Assembly: GCA_016715885.1 (NCBI GenBank)
Contig: JADJXL010000019.1
Location: 1 to 64,000, forward strand
Direction of reading: 5' to 3'
Length of the DNA: 64,000 bases
Source: Polyangiaceae bacterium
GTDB lineage: Bacteria > Myxococcota_A > Polyangia > Polyangiales > Polyangiaceae
Part shown: in pieces, positions 19,815-28,616 of the stretch
Layout of the letters: every line of letters starts with the position of its first letter
Numbering within the stretch: the stretch's first letter is position 1
The notes under the pieces: model-generated
Database searches by the model: none
What the model saw: only the letters and a program-made list of their open reading frames with translations
Told to the model about the DNA's origin: nothing
Position numbers and translations under genes: made by a program

Positions 19815-21218
19815 ATGACTCGACGCGTGGCCCTCGTCGCAGCCTTTCTGCTCGCAGCTCCCATCGCTTGCGGCAAGTCGAGGCAATCCGGCGCCCCTCC
19901 TATGCGAGCTGCCGGGGCGGCCCCTGAAGCTCCCTCGGGCTCCGCAGCGCAAGGATCGCTCGAGCCGAATTCGGACGAAGTAAAGCTTGAAGCGGCAGAA
20001 AGCTGGCGCCAAGAGCTCGGCCGCACTTCACCACGCCAAATCGCCGCGCTGCCCGGAGGAGGCTATGCCGTGGCCCTTTCGTTCTCCGCAACCGTGGCGA
20101 TCGAAGCGCCGGATTCATCTTTGAAGCATTCGAGCGCCGGTGAGGACGATATTCTCGTAGTGGGCGTTTCCGAGGCGGGCGCTGTCCAGTGGGTCACGCG
20201 AATAGGAGGCGCGGGGGATGAAGAGGTCAAGGATCTCATAGCCTCGAAAAACGGCATTCACCTCGCCGTTCGAACCGATGAGCCACTTACCGTCGCGGGC
20301 CGCACGGTGGCACCGCGCGCTCCGCGATCAGGCGACGCGTTGGACTATCCACACATCACTGCGCTCGTGCGTTTGTCCGGGGCTGGGCAGCCGCTCGCGG
20401 TGGAAGCTCTGCCCAATGAGCCTCGCGAGGTGGTCATGGGCGCGCTCGAGAGCGGCGATCTCATCATGGCCGCATCGTTCACGGGGAAGGACGAGCTATT
20501 TGGTCACGCCGAAGTGCGCCGTGTGAGCCCCCATGGCGAAGTGCATTGGACACAGCATATTCCGGCCATCGAAGTCCACAAGGTGTTCGCCTGGCAAGAG
20601 CGCCTCGTATTGTCCGTTCGTGCCAACGCTCGGCTCGGCCTCTGGACACTCGATCCGGCGACGGGCGGCGTCATCCATAAATACGAAATCGAAAAACCCC
20701 TTGGCACAGGCGACTTGGGTACCATCGCAGGGGCGGTTTCCGATTCGAAAGGCGAACTGGTCGGGTTTGGCGAGACAGGTGATGACGTGATGGTCGATGG
20801 CCATCGCATTGCACGTCCGAGTTATGCCATTCAACCTTTTGCGTTGCGCGCTGGCGGGAATCAGGCCGTGCAATTCATTGAGGGGCCGGTTCTCACCGCG
20901 CGCGTGGTTGGCGTGGGCTTGGTTCGCACTCGCCCGGCTGCCGTGCTCGACGTCATCCACACCGGCGTCGACCCCCATTTGCATCGCGGGGTTTACGTTG
21001 GATTGCTCGGGGCCGCAGGGGTCGAGCTCGTGCCAGTCTTTCAGCAACGCTTTCGCAATGATGATTGGGAGCACGCACCTGCCGAGACGGTGCTGGGAAA
21101 CCCGCTATCCGCGTATGCTGCGGTCATTGCCGGCGACAGTGCGGCAGTTCTCGGCCGCTGCGAACCAAACGCGAAGACGACCTGCCTGACCCGAATCGAA
21201 TTGCGCCCGGCGCGATAG
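19815..21218 (+). CDS. Lipoprotein with beta-propeller-like repeats
   Basis: A 467-residue lipoprotein. The start at 19,815 is chosen because it begins a clean signal peptide, MTRRVALVAAFLLAAPIAC, with lipidated Cys19; longer in-frame starts add charged non-signal sequence. An Ala/Pro/Ser-rich linker follows, then repeated beta-rich units with motifs such as LPGGGYAVALSF, ILVVGVSEAGAVQWVTRIGG and GEVHWTQHIP. These resemble the SBBP-type propeller repeats common in myxobacterial surface lipoproteins. It is probably exported to the outer-membrane surface or periplasm; the ligand is unknown. It is single-gene, with the RND adaptor gene converging on it from the right. Confidence 0.75.
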   Translation: MTRRVALVAAFLLAAPIACGKSRQSGAPPMRAAGAAPEAPSGSAAQGSLEPNSDEVKLEAAESWRQELGRTSPRQIAALPGGGYAVALSFSATVAIEAPDSSLKHSSAGEDDILVVGVSEAGAVQWVTRIGGAGDEEVKDLIASKNGIHLAVRTDEPLTVAGRTVAPRAPRSGDALDYPHITALVRLSGAGQPLAVEALPNEPREVVMGALESGDLIMAASFTGKDELFGHAEVRRVSPHGEVHWTQHIPAIEVHKVFAWQERLVLSVRANARLGLWTLDPATGGVIHKYEIEKPLGTGDLGTIAGAVSDSKGELVGFGETGDDVMVDGHRIARPSYAIQPFALRAGGNQAVQFIEGPVLTARVVGVGLVRTRPAAVLDVIHTGVDPHLHRGVYVGLLGAAGVELVPVFQQRFRNDDWEHAPAETVLGNPLSAYAAVIAGDSAAVLGRCEPNAKTTCLTRIELRPAR

Positions 21219-21284
21219 CGCCCGCACCGGCGCATGCGTCACGACGTCGCCTGCATTGCATCGAAAACTCGGTGTGACGTGCCC

Positions 21285-22541
21285 TCACTGCCCCACCACA
21301 TTCACCTGCGCGCCCTCGCCAAGCTGCACACTCGCAAGCTTCACCACCCGCTCGGTCCCTTCCAGCCCCGTCGATACCAATATCGTCGTGCCCGCGTCTC
21401 GCTCGATCGTAATCGGCGCAAAACGAATCTTGCTGTCCGCATCCACAACGGCCACGCGCAATCCCTTCGAATCGTTGTATAACGTCGTCGCAGGCACCTC
21501 GAGCACCCGGTGCGGCAATGGCAACGTCAGCGATACCTCGGCGTACATGCCCGCCAATAACTTGTTGTCCGGATTCGGCACGCGCACCTCCGTGTTCATC
21601 GTCCGCGTCGCCATGTCGAGCGCCCCTGCCGTGCGCGCTATCGTCCCCTCGAACGATTGTCCCGCAAATTCACGCACCGTAATCGTCGCTTTTTCACCCG
21701 CCTTGATGCTCGGCGCAACATCCTGCGGAATACCCACGTAAACCCGCACCGGATCCGTCGCCGCAATGCGAAACAAAGGCGTCCCATTGCCCGCCGCAAC
21801 CAATGCCCCTCGCTCGATCGTGCGAGATACCACCGTCCCCGCAAAGGGCGCCACGATTTTGGTAAAACTCTTCAATTCCCGAAGCCGCTGTATGTTCGCC
21901 GCAGCCGATGTCACCGTCGCCTTCGCCACCGTCACGCCCGCCGCGTCGATCCGCGCTTGCCCGCTCCGCTGATCGAATTCCTGCTGCGATGCCACTCCCG
22001 CTGGCAATAACTTCTCGGCGCGGTCCAAATTCGCCTTCGACAAATCACGGCTCGCCTCGGCCCGCAACAAATTCGCCTTGGCCTGCGCAAGCTCCGCACT
22101 CGCTCGCGTCAGCTCCTGATCGAGCTCGGGCGTGTCGATTTCCGCAAGAACCTGCCCCTCCTCGACCTTGTCGCCAATATCGACATTCCACTTGCGCACA
22201 TATCCACTCACCCGCGGATAAATCACCGTCTCCTCGAGCGGCCGAATGCTGCCCGGTAAAACCAACGATCGATCACTCGATGTCACCTTCGGCGTGATGA
22301 CCTCCACCCGAGGCGCCGCCCTTTCGGTCGACTTGACTTCCGCTTCGAGCGCCGCGCGAGCATTGCGCCGAGGCAAATACGTCAATGCGAAAACACCCCC
22401 GAGCACCACGGCAATGACCGTGCACGCTGCAATGACCTGCGCCCGCGAAAGCGACGCGGGCTGCGGCAAGTCAAAACCGAGATCATCGGCCTTCGGAGGG
22501 GCAGGGGACTCGCGGTTCGAAGGAGAATCGAGAGAGCTCAT
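21285..22541 (-). CDS. RND efflux periplasmic adaptor (HlyD/AcrA family)
   Basis: A 418-residue membrane-fusion protein that links the inner-membrane RND pump to an outer-membrane channel. An N-terminal anchor helix lies at about 36-56 (VIAACTVIAVVLGGVFALTY). The first lipoyl half follows (YVRKWNVDIGDKVEEGQVLA with the preceding SG), then an alpha-hairpin (ELDQELTRASAELAQAKANL), the second lipoyl half (KIVAPFAGTVVSRTIERGAL) and the beta-barrel (YVGIPQDVAPSIKAGEKAT). The length is normal for the family. Its ATG overlaps the stop of the permease gene by 4 bases, so the two are translationally coupled. No outer-membrane TolC-like gene is adjacent in this window. Confidence 0.9.
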   Translation of the reverse strand: MSSLDSPSNRESPAPPKADDLGFDLPQPASLSRAQVIAACTVIAVVLGGVFALTYLPRRNARAALEAEVKSTERAAPRVEVITPKVTSSDRSLVLPGSIRPLEETVIYPRVSGYVRKWNVDIGDKVEEGQVLAEIDTPELDQELTRASAELAQAKANLLRAEASRDLSKANLDRAEKLLPAGVASQQEFDQRSGQARIDAAGVTVAKATVTSAAANIQRLRELKSFTKIVAPFAGTVVSRTIERGALVAAGNGTPLFRIAATDPVRVYVGIPQDVAPSIKAGEKATITVREFAGQSFEGTIARTAGALDMATRTMNTEVRVPNPDNKLLAGMYAEVSLTLPLPHRVLEVPATTLYNDSKGLRVAVVDADSKIRFAPITIERDAGTTILVSTGLEGTERVVKLASVQLGEGAQVNVVGQ

Positions 22542-25500
22542 AACGACTCCGTCAGCGGATCAGTCTTGGGCGCCTTGTTGCGAAGAATGCTGTACATCAC
22601 CGGCACGAAAAAGAGCGTCGTCACCGTGGCCAGAATCAAGCCACCAATGACCGCACGACCCAGCGGCGCGTTTTGCTCGCCGCCTTCACCAATTCCCAGC
22701 GACATGGGCAACATGCCAATGATCATCGCGAGCGCCGTCATCAATACCGGACGAAGACGCGTCATACCAGCCGCAAGCGCCGCCGTCGGAGCGTCTCGAC
22801 CAAGCTTTCGCTGATCATTGGCAAACGTTACCACGAGAATGCTGTTCGCCGTGGCAACTCCAACACACATGATCGCTCCCATCAACGCCGGAACACTCAA
22901 TGTCGTGTGCGTCAAAAAGAGCATCCACGCAATTCCTGCAATGGCGCCCGGAAGTGCCATCAGGATGACGAATGGATCGAGCCACGATTGGAAATTCACG
23001 ACCATCAGCAAATACACGAGAACCACCGCGAAAAGCAGCCCATACCCAAGACCTCGAAACGACGATTCCATGCTGTCGACTTGCCCCGTGACGCTGACCT
23101 TCGTGCCGCGCGGCAAGTCCGGCTTCATTCCATCGACCATACGCGTAACGGCGCTCGACACCGAACCCAGATCGGTCCGCTCGACGTTCGCCTGCACGTC
23201 GTACGTTCGCGCGACGTTGTAGTGCGTGATGTTGACCGGTCCGACACCGCGCGAGACTTGCGCGACGTTCGAGAGCAGTTGCAGCCCGCCATCACGCGTC
23301 GAAAGCGGCGTCGCATTGAGCGCATCGACCGAGCTCATCGCATATTGAGGCGTCTGCACCGCCACGAGGTATTGCACACCTCGTTTGTCGAGCCAGTAAC
23401 TCGGTGAAACAACGCCGCTCGACGATAGCGAGACCAAAAGATCACTTGCGACGTCGCGCTGAGAAAGCCCCATTTGATCCGCCATGGTGCGATCGACTTC
23501 AATCCGAAGCTGCGGACGCTTGACGACTTGCGCGAGGTGCACATCGACCGCGCCCGGGATTTTCTTCATCTTTGCCGCAATCTGCTCAGCGATTGCATAC
23601 GTTTCTTCATCTTTGCCAATCGGTCCGACCACGCGAACGTTGATCGGCGCGGGTAAACCAAAGTTCAACACCTGCGTCGTGATGTCCGGCGCGAGAAAGA
23701 AGAACGTCGACTCGGGATACGACGTGTTGAGTTTGGCGCGGAGCTTCTGGACGTACTCTTCCGTGGGCTGATGGCCTTTCTTCAGCGAGATCAGGATCTG
23801 CCCATCGGCCGAAGAAATGAGCGCGCCTTCGCTGAGCGACAAGTTGATGCCGCTCGACGGGATGCCCAAGTTGTCGATCATCGTCTCGATTTCGCGCGGC
23901 GGGATGACTTCGCGAATGGTGTCTTCGATGCGAGCGATGCGGTGCTCGGTTTCCTCGAGGCGCGTTCCGGGCGCGCCGCGGACGTGAAGCTTGATGAGGC
24001 CCGCGTCGACGCGCGGGAAGAAGTCGCGGCCGATGAGCGGGAAGAGCGCGACGGATGCGGCGACGAAGACGAGGAACGCGGCGACGAACGGAGCTCGATG
24101 CGCGAGCGCGTAGGCGAGAAGGCGCCCGTAGGACGTGCGCAGCCGATCGAAGCGTCGGTTGAACGCGTCGAAGATGCGGCCGAAAAAACCCTTCGGCGCA
24201 TGATGCGAGCTCGACGCGTGCTCATGCGCTTCGCGTTCGAGCATGAGGCGCACGAGCGTTGGAACGAGCGTTCGCGAAAGCACGTACGACATGAGCATCG
24301 CGAAGACGACCGCGAGCGCGAGCGGGATGAAGAGGGACTTCGCGGCGCCCGTGATGAACGCGACCGGGACGAACACGATGCAGATGCACAGCGTCGAGAC
24401 GAACGCGGGGATGGCGATCTCTTGCGCGCCGTCGACGATGGCGCGGATGAAGGTCTTCTTTTGGCCGAGGTTTCGGTGGATGTTTTCGATGGCGACGGTC
24501 GCGTCGTCGACGAGGATGCCGACGGCGAGGGCCATGCCGCCGAGGGTCATGGTGTTGAGCGTGTGGCCGAGGGCGTCGAGGATGATGATGGAGACGAGGA
24601 TGGAGAGCGGAATGCTGAGCACGACGATGAGCGTGCTGCGCCAGCTCCCGAGAAAGAGCAGGATCATGAGCGCCGTCAGCGCGGCCGCGATGATGGCTTC
24701 GTGGACGACGCCATCGACGGCAGCGCGGACGAAGAGCGATTGATCGAAAAGAAGCGTGGCCCGAATCTCCTTGGGCAGCTTTTCCATGGTGGCGGGCAGC
24801 ATGTTGCGAATGCGCGAGGCGACATCGAGCGTGCTTGCGTTGCCGTTTTTCAGAATGGTCATCAGCACGCTGCGCTGGCCGCCCACGTGGACCATGCTTT
24901 GTTGGGGCAAGTTGCCGTCGCGGATGTTCGCGACGTCGCGGACGAAGATCGTTTTGCCGTCGACGGTTTTGAGCGGCAGTGCGCCAAGCTCTTCGAGCGC
25001 AGCGGGGCTCGAGTTCAGCAGCACGGGGTATTCGTTTTCCCCAATTTTCGCGGTTCCCGATGGAAGGATGACGTTTTGCAGGCCGATGGCGGCGCTCACG
25101 TCACGCGGCGAAAGCCCCCAGGCGTAGAGGCGTGCCGGGTCGATGTCGACCATGATTTGGCGCTGTTTGCCGCCATAGGGCCAGGGAATCTGCGTGCCTT
25201 TGATGGTGGCGATGTCGGCGCGAATGAAGTTGACGCCGTAATCGAAGAGCTGCTGTTCGCTCAAAGATTCGCTCTCCAGCGCGACTTGCATGATGGGCAC
25301 GTTGGAGGCGCTGTATCGGATGATGAGCGGCGGGGTCATGCCGGGGGGCATTTGGCGGATTGCGCTTTGGGAAGCAGCGGTGATTTGCGCTGTCGCGGCC
25401 TCGATGCTCGCGCCCGGCTGAAGAAACACCTTGACGATTGCGATGCCCGTCAATGCTTGGCTTTCGACGTGCTCGATATCGTTGACGACCGTCGTGAGAA

Positions 25501-25708
25501 AGCGCTCGTAATTGTTGACGACGCGCTTTTCCATCTCTTCCGGTGGCAAGCCGCCGTAATTGAAGATGACGGAGATGACCGGGATGTCGATTTCGGGAAA
25601 GATGTCCGTCGGCATCCTTCGGATCGTGAACACCCCCATGAGGACGATGAGCATCGACATCACGATGAAGGTGTAGGGGCGCTTGAGCGCAGTGATGACG
25701 AGCCACAT
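22538..25708 (-). CDS. RND efflux permease (AcrB/MdtB-like)
   Basis: A 1,056-residue inner-membrane proton-driven exporter of the resistance-nodulation-division superfamily, full length for the family. An N-terminal TM1 (TFIVMSMLIVLMGVFTI) is followed by PTDIFPEIDIPVI, a hallmark of HAE/HME pumps. A porter domain and a TM block follow with the proton-relay motif GILVDDATVAIENIHRNL in TM4. The second half repeats this layout, with a second periplasmic loop and TM8-12 (GAIMCVGVATANSILVV). The substrate cannot be told from sequence; the overall look is closer to hydrophobic-compound pumps than to CusA, because no Met triad is evident. First gene of a two-gene operon with the adaptor. Confidence 0.93.
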   Translation of the reverse strand: MWLVITALKRPYTFIVMSMLIVLMGVFTIRRMPTDIFPEIDIPVISVIFNYGGLPPEEMEKRVVNNYERFLTTVVNDIEHVESQALTGIAIVKVFLQPGASIEAATAQITAASQSAIRQMPPGMTPPLIIRYSASNVPIMQVALESESLSEQQLFDYGVNFIRADIATIKGTQIPWPYGGKQRQIMVDIDPARLYAWGLSPRDVSAAIGLQNVILPSGTAKIGENEYPVLLNSSPAALEELGALPLKTVDGKTIFVRDVANIRDGNLPQQSMVHVGGQRSVLMTILKNGNASTLDVASRIRNMLPATMEKLPKEIRATLLFDQSLFVRAAVDGVVHEAIIAAALTALMILLFLGSWRSTLIVVLSIPLSILVSIIILDALGHTLNTMTLGGMALAVGILVDDATVAIENIHRNLGQKKTFIRAIVDGAQEIAIPAFVSTLCICIVFVPVAFITGAAKSLFIPLALAVVFAMLMSYVLSRTLVPTLVRLMLEREAHEHASSSHHAPKGFFGRIFDAFNRRFDRLRTSYGRLLAYALAHRAPFVAAFLVFVAASVALFPLIGRDFFPRVDAGLIKLHVRGAPGTRLEETEHRIARIEDTIREVIPPREIETMIDNLGIPSSGINLSLSEGALISSADGQILISLKKGHQPTEEYVQKLRAKLNTSYPESTFFFLAPDITTQVLNFGLPAPINVRVVGPIGKDEETYAIAEQIAAKMKKIPGAVDVHLAQVVKRPQLRIEVDRTMADQMGLSQRDVASDLLVSLSSSGVVSPSYWLDKRGVQYLVAVQTPQYAMSSVDALNATPLSTRDGGLQLLSNVAQVSRGVGPVNITHYNVARTYDVQANVERTDLGSVSSAVTRMVDGMKPDLPRGTKVSVTGQVDSMESSFRGLGYGLLFAVVLVYLLMVVNFQSWLDPFVILMALPGAIAGIAWMLFLTHTTLSVPALMGAIMCVGVATANSILVVTFANDQRKLGRDAPTAALAAGMTRLRPVLMTALAMIIGMLPMSLGIGEGGEQNAPLGRAVIGGLILATVTTLFFVPVMYSILRNKAPKTDPLTESL

Positions 25709-25965
25709 GAGCCGCTTCCTGATGCCTCCGAGGGGTTCGTTTTAGAAAGTGGAGGAATGAAGGCAAGACGGTTTTCCTCGTAGCACCATTTTCGCTCAAT
25801 GCATCCAAAACATTGGCGGATGTATTTCGGCGTCGGGCCGGGTCAAAGAGTGTTTTCAAGCGCCTCGGGACTGCGACGTGCGACGATGTTGCAAGTCATG
25901 AAACAAGCTCATGAATTTGTCGTGGAGCTGCTGCGGGGCGAGCGTTCCGTTTGGAGAGCGCCGAT

Positions 25966-26412
25966 TCAACGTTGCGCGGGCAAATTTCTCCCGCGCCGCT
26001 TTTCGATGTACGCGCGCGCTTCCGCTTCATTGGCGACCATGATCAATTCGCTGTGAGGGTCCCGGCCCAAATAGCGTCGGGCTCGGTCGATCATTTCCAC
26101 CAGAATGCGGATGGCGAAGCTCATGCCATAACAGACGCTGACGGTGGCGTTGTCTTTCCCGCTGCGCTCGTGCAGGCATTTGCGAGTTTCGTCGTTCGTG
26201 CTTCCAATACGTGAAAGATCACAGATGACGAAAAGCGGAGACTTCCCATGACCGAATTCGTCCTGCCATGCCAAGATGCCGCGGAGCTGTTCGGCCGTTA
26301 AGGGCCCCATGAAACGAATCCCAAAGATATCCGGCGGCTCGATCCAGACGACATGTGGGCCGTAATGCCGCACGTGCGCGGGCTGCTCATTCTGCGTCGA
26401 TGGCTCCAACAT
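25966..26412 (-). CDS. SpoIIAA/STAS-like small regulatory protein
   Basis: A 148-residue soluble protein whose middle part (PPDIFGIRFMGPLTAEQLRG, then SPLFVICDLSRIGS) looks like a SpoIIAA-like STAS fold: a beta-strand with F-x-G, a helix, and an I-C-D-L strand. The C-terminus SELIMVANEAEARAYIEKRR matches the end of this myxobacterial family. A second related protein is encoded at 49,068-49,502. Proteins of this group often sit near sigma factors or GAF regulators, and here the GYF/GAF gene lies 130 bases upstream on the same strand. A regulatory partner-switching role is inferred only. The 258 bases after its stop hold no gene. Confidence 0.6.
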   Translation of the reverse strand: MLEPSTQNEQPAHVRHYGPHVVWIEPPDIFGIRFMGPLTAEQLRGILAWQDEFGHGKSPLFVICDLSRIGSTNDETRKCLHERSGKDNATVSVCYGMSFAIRILVEMIDRARRYLGRDPHSELIMVANEAEARAYIEKRRGRNLPAQR

Positions 26413-26541
26413 GCGGCCTAGGGTGGAACGTTATTCCAGGTCGCCTGGCGTGACAACCGTCGTTTCAATGCTCGCCGTCCGCCACGCGCACACCTGTGGT
26501 ATTGGACTGCAAGCTCGACTGGTTTTTCCTGGTGCGGAGCT

Positions 26542-27333
26542 TCAATGCCAGGCGCCCGCGTCGGTTCGTGACACGAATGTGTCGACGAGCCGCTCGATGA
26601 GGACGAGCTCGCTTGCTTTGAGTTGTGGCCCTTTGCGTCCGACTTCGAGCACGGCGAGGAGGCGGCCGCCGACGATGATCGGGTGCATCGTGGCTGCTTC
26701 GCACTGGACGCCGAGCTGCGAGAGACGCTGGACGAGGGCTTGGCCGGCGGGTCCTGGAGCAGGTTCGGCGACGATGACGGTTCCTGCGCGCGCGAGGGCC
26801 ATGACGGGATCGGTAAAACTCGTTTGCGTGCCAATCATGCTGCGAGAAAAAGGTCCGTGAGCGTATTGAACGACGGCGCCTTGATCGCCTACCACATGCA
26901 AAAGGGCAACGTCGACAACCAGATGGAGCACTGCGGCGTTGAGCAGAAGGTGCAATGCGTCATGCATGTCCGCCGCACCTTCGAGCGCATCGGATGGGTG
27001 CAGTTCTTCCGGCAAAAGCGGCCTTCCGGGAAGCGTGACGTCGTCGGTAGCGTCGTACATTTCCGGCATGGGGCCGTGATAGGGTGGTGTGGGAGCTGCC
27101 GAATCTGCGGCGGGTGGAAAGTTGACGAGCGCGACTTCCGACAGGGGTCGCCAAACGCGCCATGCTTCGTGCCTGACGTAGCTTTCGAGCGGCACTCGGC
27201 CTTCTTCGATGCCACGCGCGAGCAGTTCGAGCGCCACCGGGCCAACCGCCGTCGCCCCATCCGACACGTACCAGCGATCGGAATTCCCGACGGCAGCAAA
27301 CTTAGCTTCGGCAAGCAACTTGATCGATCGCAT
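26542..27333 (-). CDS. GYF_2-GAF domain regulatory protein
   Basis: A 263-residue soluble protein. Residues about 20-68 (DRWYVSDGATAVGPVALELL, then WRVWRPLSEV) match the GYF_2 (DUF4339) domain, which begins W-Y and contains a G-P pair. After a Pro-rich linker, residues about 120-255 form a GAF-like sensor (LLHVVGDQGAVVQYAHGPFS; AVLEVGRKGPQLKASELVLI ending in RLVDTF). There is no output domain, so it probably acts by protein contact. The small STAS-like gene lies downstream on the same strand and may be co-transcribed. The start at 27,333 sits 302 bases from a divergent gene. Confidence 0.75.
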   Translation of the reverse strand: MRSIKLLAEAKFAAVGNSDRWYVSDGATAVGPVALELLARGIEEGRVPLESYVRHEAWRVWRPLSEVALVNFPPAADSAAPTPPYHGPMPEMYDATDDVTLPGRPLLPEELHPSDALEGAADMHDALHLLLNAAVLHLVVDVALLHVVGDQGAVVQYAHGPFSRSMIGTQTSFTDPVMALARAGTVIVAEPAPGPAGQALVQRLSQLGVQCEAATMHPIIVGGRLLAVLEVGRKGPQLKASELVLIERLVDTFVSRTDAGAWH

Positions 27334-27634
27334 CGACGCGGGCCCCTCTAGAAGAACTGAAGCGACGGGAATCTATGCGATGAATGCAGTGTGTCAAGTT
27401 CGTATCAGCGATGTGACACCGCTTTGTGCACGCTGAAAAATTGCGCACAAGTGGACGATTGGTAATCGAGTGGGTGGGCGAACGGCAGGATGGTATGGCG
27501 CCATCGCCATGGTCCATGCGTTATCCAGGTTCGGCATGACGAACCGATACGTATTTCTGAGACGAACCATGGGTGATACGAGACAAACATTTGTTTTGAC
27601 AAACAGGTTATTCGGGCGTACCGATTTGTGACGC
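27334..27634. promoter_or_regulatory. Divergent intergenic region (GYF-GAF / Rpn-like gene)
   Basis: A 300-base AT-richer spacer between divergent genes. On the plus strand a TTGACA at 27,596-27,601 lies about 34 bases before the next start codon, with only a weak -10 (TACCGA) 17 bases on. GACAAAC occurs twice, at 27,582 and 27,598. The promoter assignment is tentative. Confidence 0.25.
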
Positions 27635-28579
27635 ATGCTTCGCAATAGGTCTGATCAGTTTGGCAAGAATGTTTTGCGCGAGCTGCTATCGCTCGGGGGA
27701 GACGCGCGGACGGAAGAAGAAGTGCCGCCGGCGGACGCGCAACGCATTGATGTATGGTTTGTCCCAGACGCGGCGCGTCTCGGCGCTTTGCGGAGCATGA
27801 AGGGCACAGTGGCAGCGATTGCCGAGGCGCCGGCCGTGATCGAGCTTTGGAGCGATGCTTTGAGCGTGCGCGGGTTTCACGGGGGTATGCGCAAACTGTA
27901 CGATTGGCACCATACGCTCGAATTGCGAGACAAACGCGTGTGGGAGCTACCGGCGTTGTGGCATCTGTGTGCGGGGTTGCCTGAGGCCGTGTTTGCTGAG
28001 TTTTTGCTGGAGCCCGTGCCTGATGGACACGGAGGATCGTATCGATTGTTGGATCAAGGGTTCCCGGTGTTCGTCGTGGTCATCTCCGAGCTTCCGCGGA
28101 TACGCGAAACCCTGCTGCTTCGCTTGCTTGGTCGGTCGGCAGATCGCCTCGCCGCGATGGCCGAGCTGAAAGAGCTCGAAGCAGACGCGGTCGAACATCA
28201 GGTGGCGGATGAATGGCTGATCAGATTATACTCGGATCTGAAGAAGGCGGATCCGGCAACCCTTTCCGAAGAAGAACAGGAGTTTGTCATGGGTGAATGG
28301 CTGCAACAACGCGACCGGAAGTTGGTGGAAGCTGCCGTGGAAGTCGCGCGCCGCGAGACGCGCCGCGAGACGCGTCGTGAAACGCAACGCGAGACGCGCC
28401 GCGAGATCTTGCGTCCGCAACTAGAGATGCGCCTCGGTCGCGAACTGACGAGGAGCGAGTTGGCGGTGCTCGGCAAGCGCGTGCGCGAAGTAGCGGCAGA
28501 TCAGTTGGCCACCATCGTGATGCAGTGGTCCCCCGCAGAGCTTGCGGCGTGGCTCGTGGCGACGAAAGACCAACGTTGA
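27635..28579 (+). CDS. Rpn-like PD-(D/E)XK family protein
   Basis: A 314-residue protein of a type that is multi-copy in Polyangiaceae. The N-terminal part has the look of the Rpn/transposase-31-like PD-(D/E)XK nuclease family: FGKNVLRELLSLGGDARTEE, then DAQRIDVWFVPD with the conserved Asp. A helical middle follows (LLLRLLGRSADRLAAMAELK). At residues 239-258 a tandem R-R-E-T repeat occurs, encoded by five near-perfect 12-base units (28,349-28,408) that could change in number by slippage. The C-terminal helix LGRELTRSELAVLGKRVREV resembles the DUF4351-like tail. Rpn proteins promote recombination or act in phage defence; the role here is not known. The CobA-HemD gene starts 38 bases downstream. 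Confidence 0.6.
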   Translation: MLRNRSDQFGKNVLRELLSLGGDARTEEEVPPADAQRIDVWFVPDAARLGALRSMKGTVAAIAEAPAVIELWSDALSVRGFHGGMRKLYDWHHTLELRDKRVWELPALWHLCAGLPEAVFAEFLLEPVPDGHGGSYRLLDQGFPVFVVVISELPRIRETLLLRLLGRSADRLAAMAELKELEADAVEHQVADEWLIRLYSDLKKADPATLSEEEQEFVMGEWLQQRDRKLVEAAVEVARRETRRETRRETQRETRREILRPQLEMRLGRELTRSELAVLGKRVREVAADQLATIVMQWSPAELAAWLVATKDQR

Positions 28580-28616
28580 CGCGCGACCTCATCGATTCCA
28601 TCACCATCATCCGCTC

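Noticed and set aside
23771..25783. 670-codon plus-strand open frame within the RND permease
   Set aside because: It is the reverse complement of a clear permease gene; its Arg/Glu/Asp-rich sequence has no domain and reflects GC-rich third-position bias.
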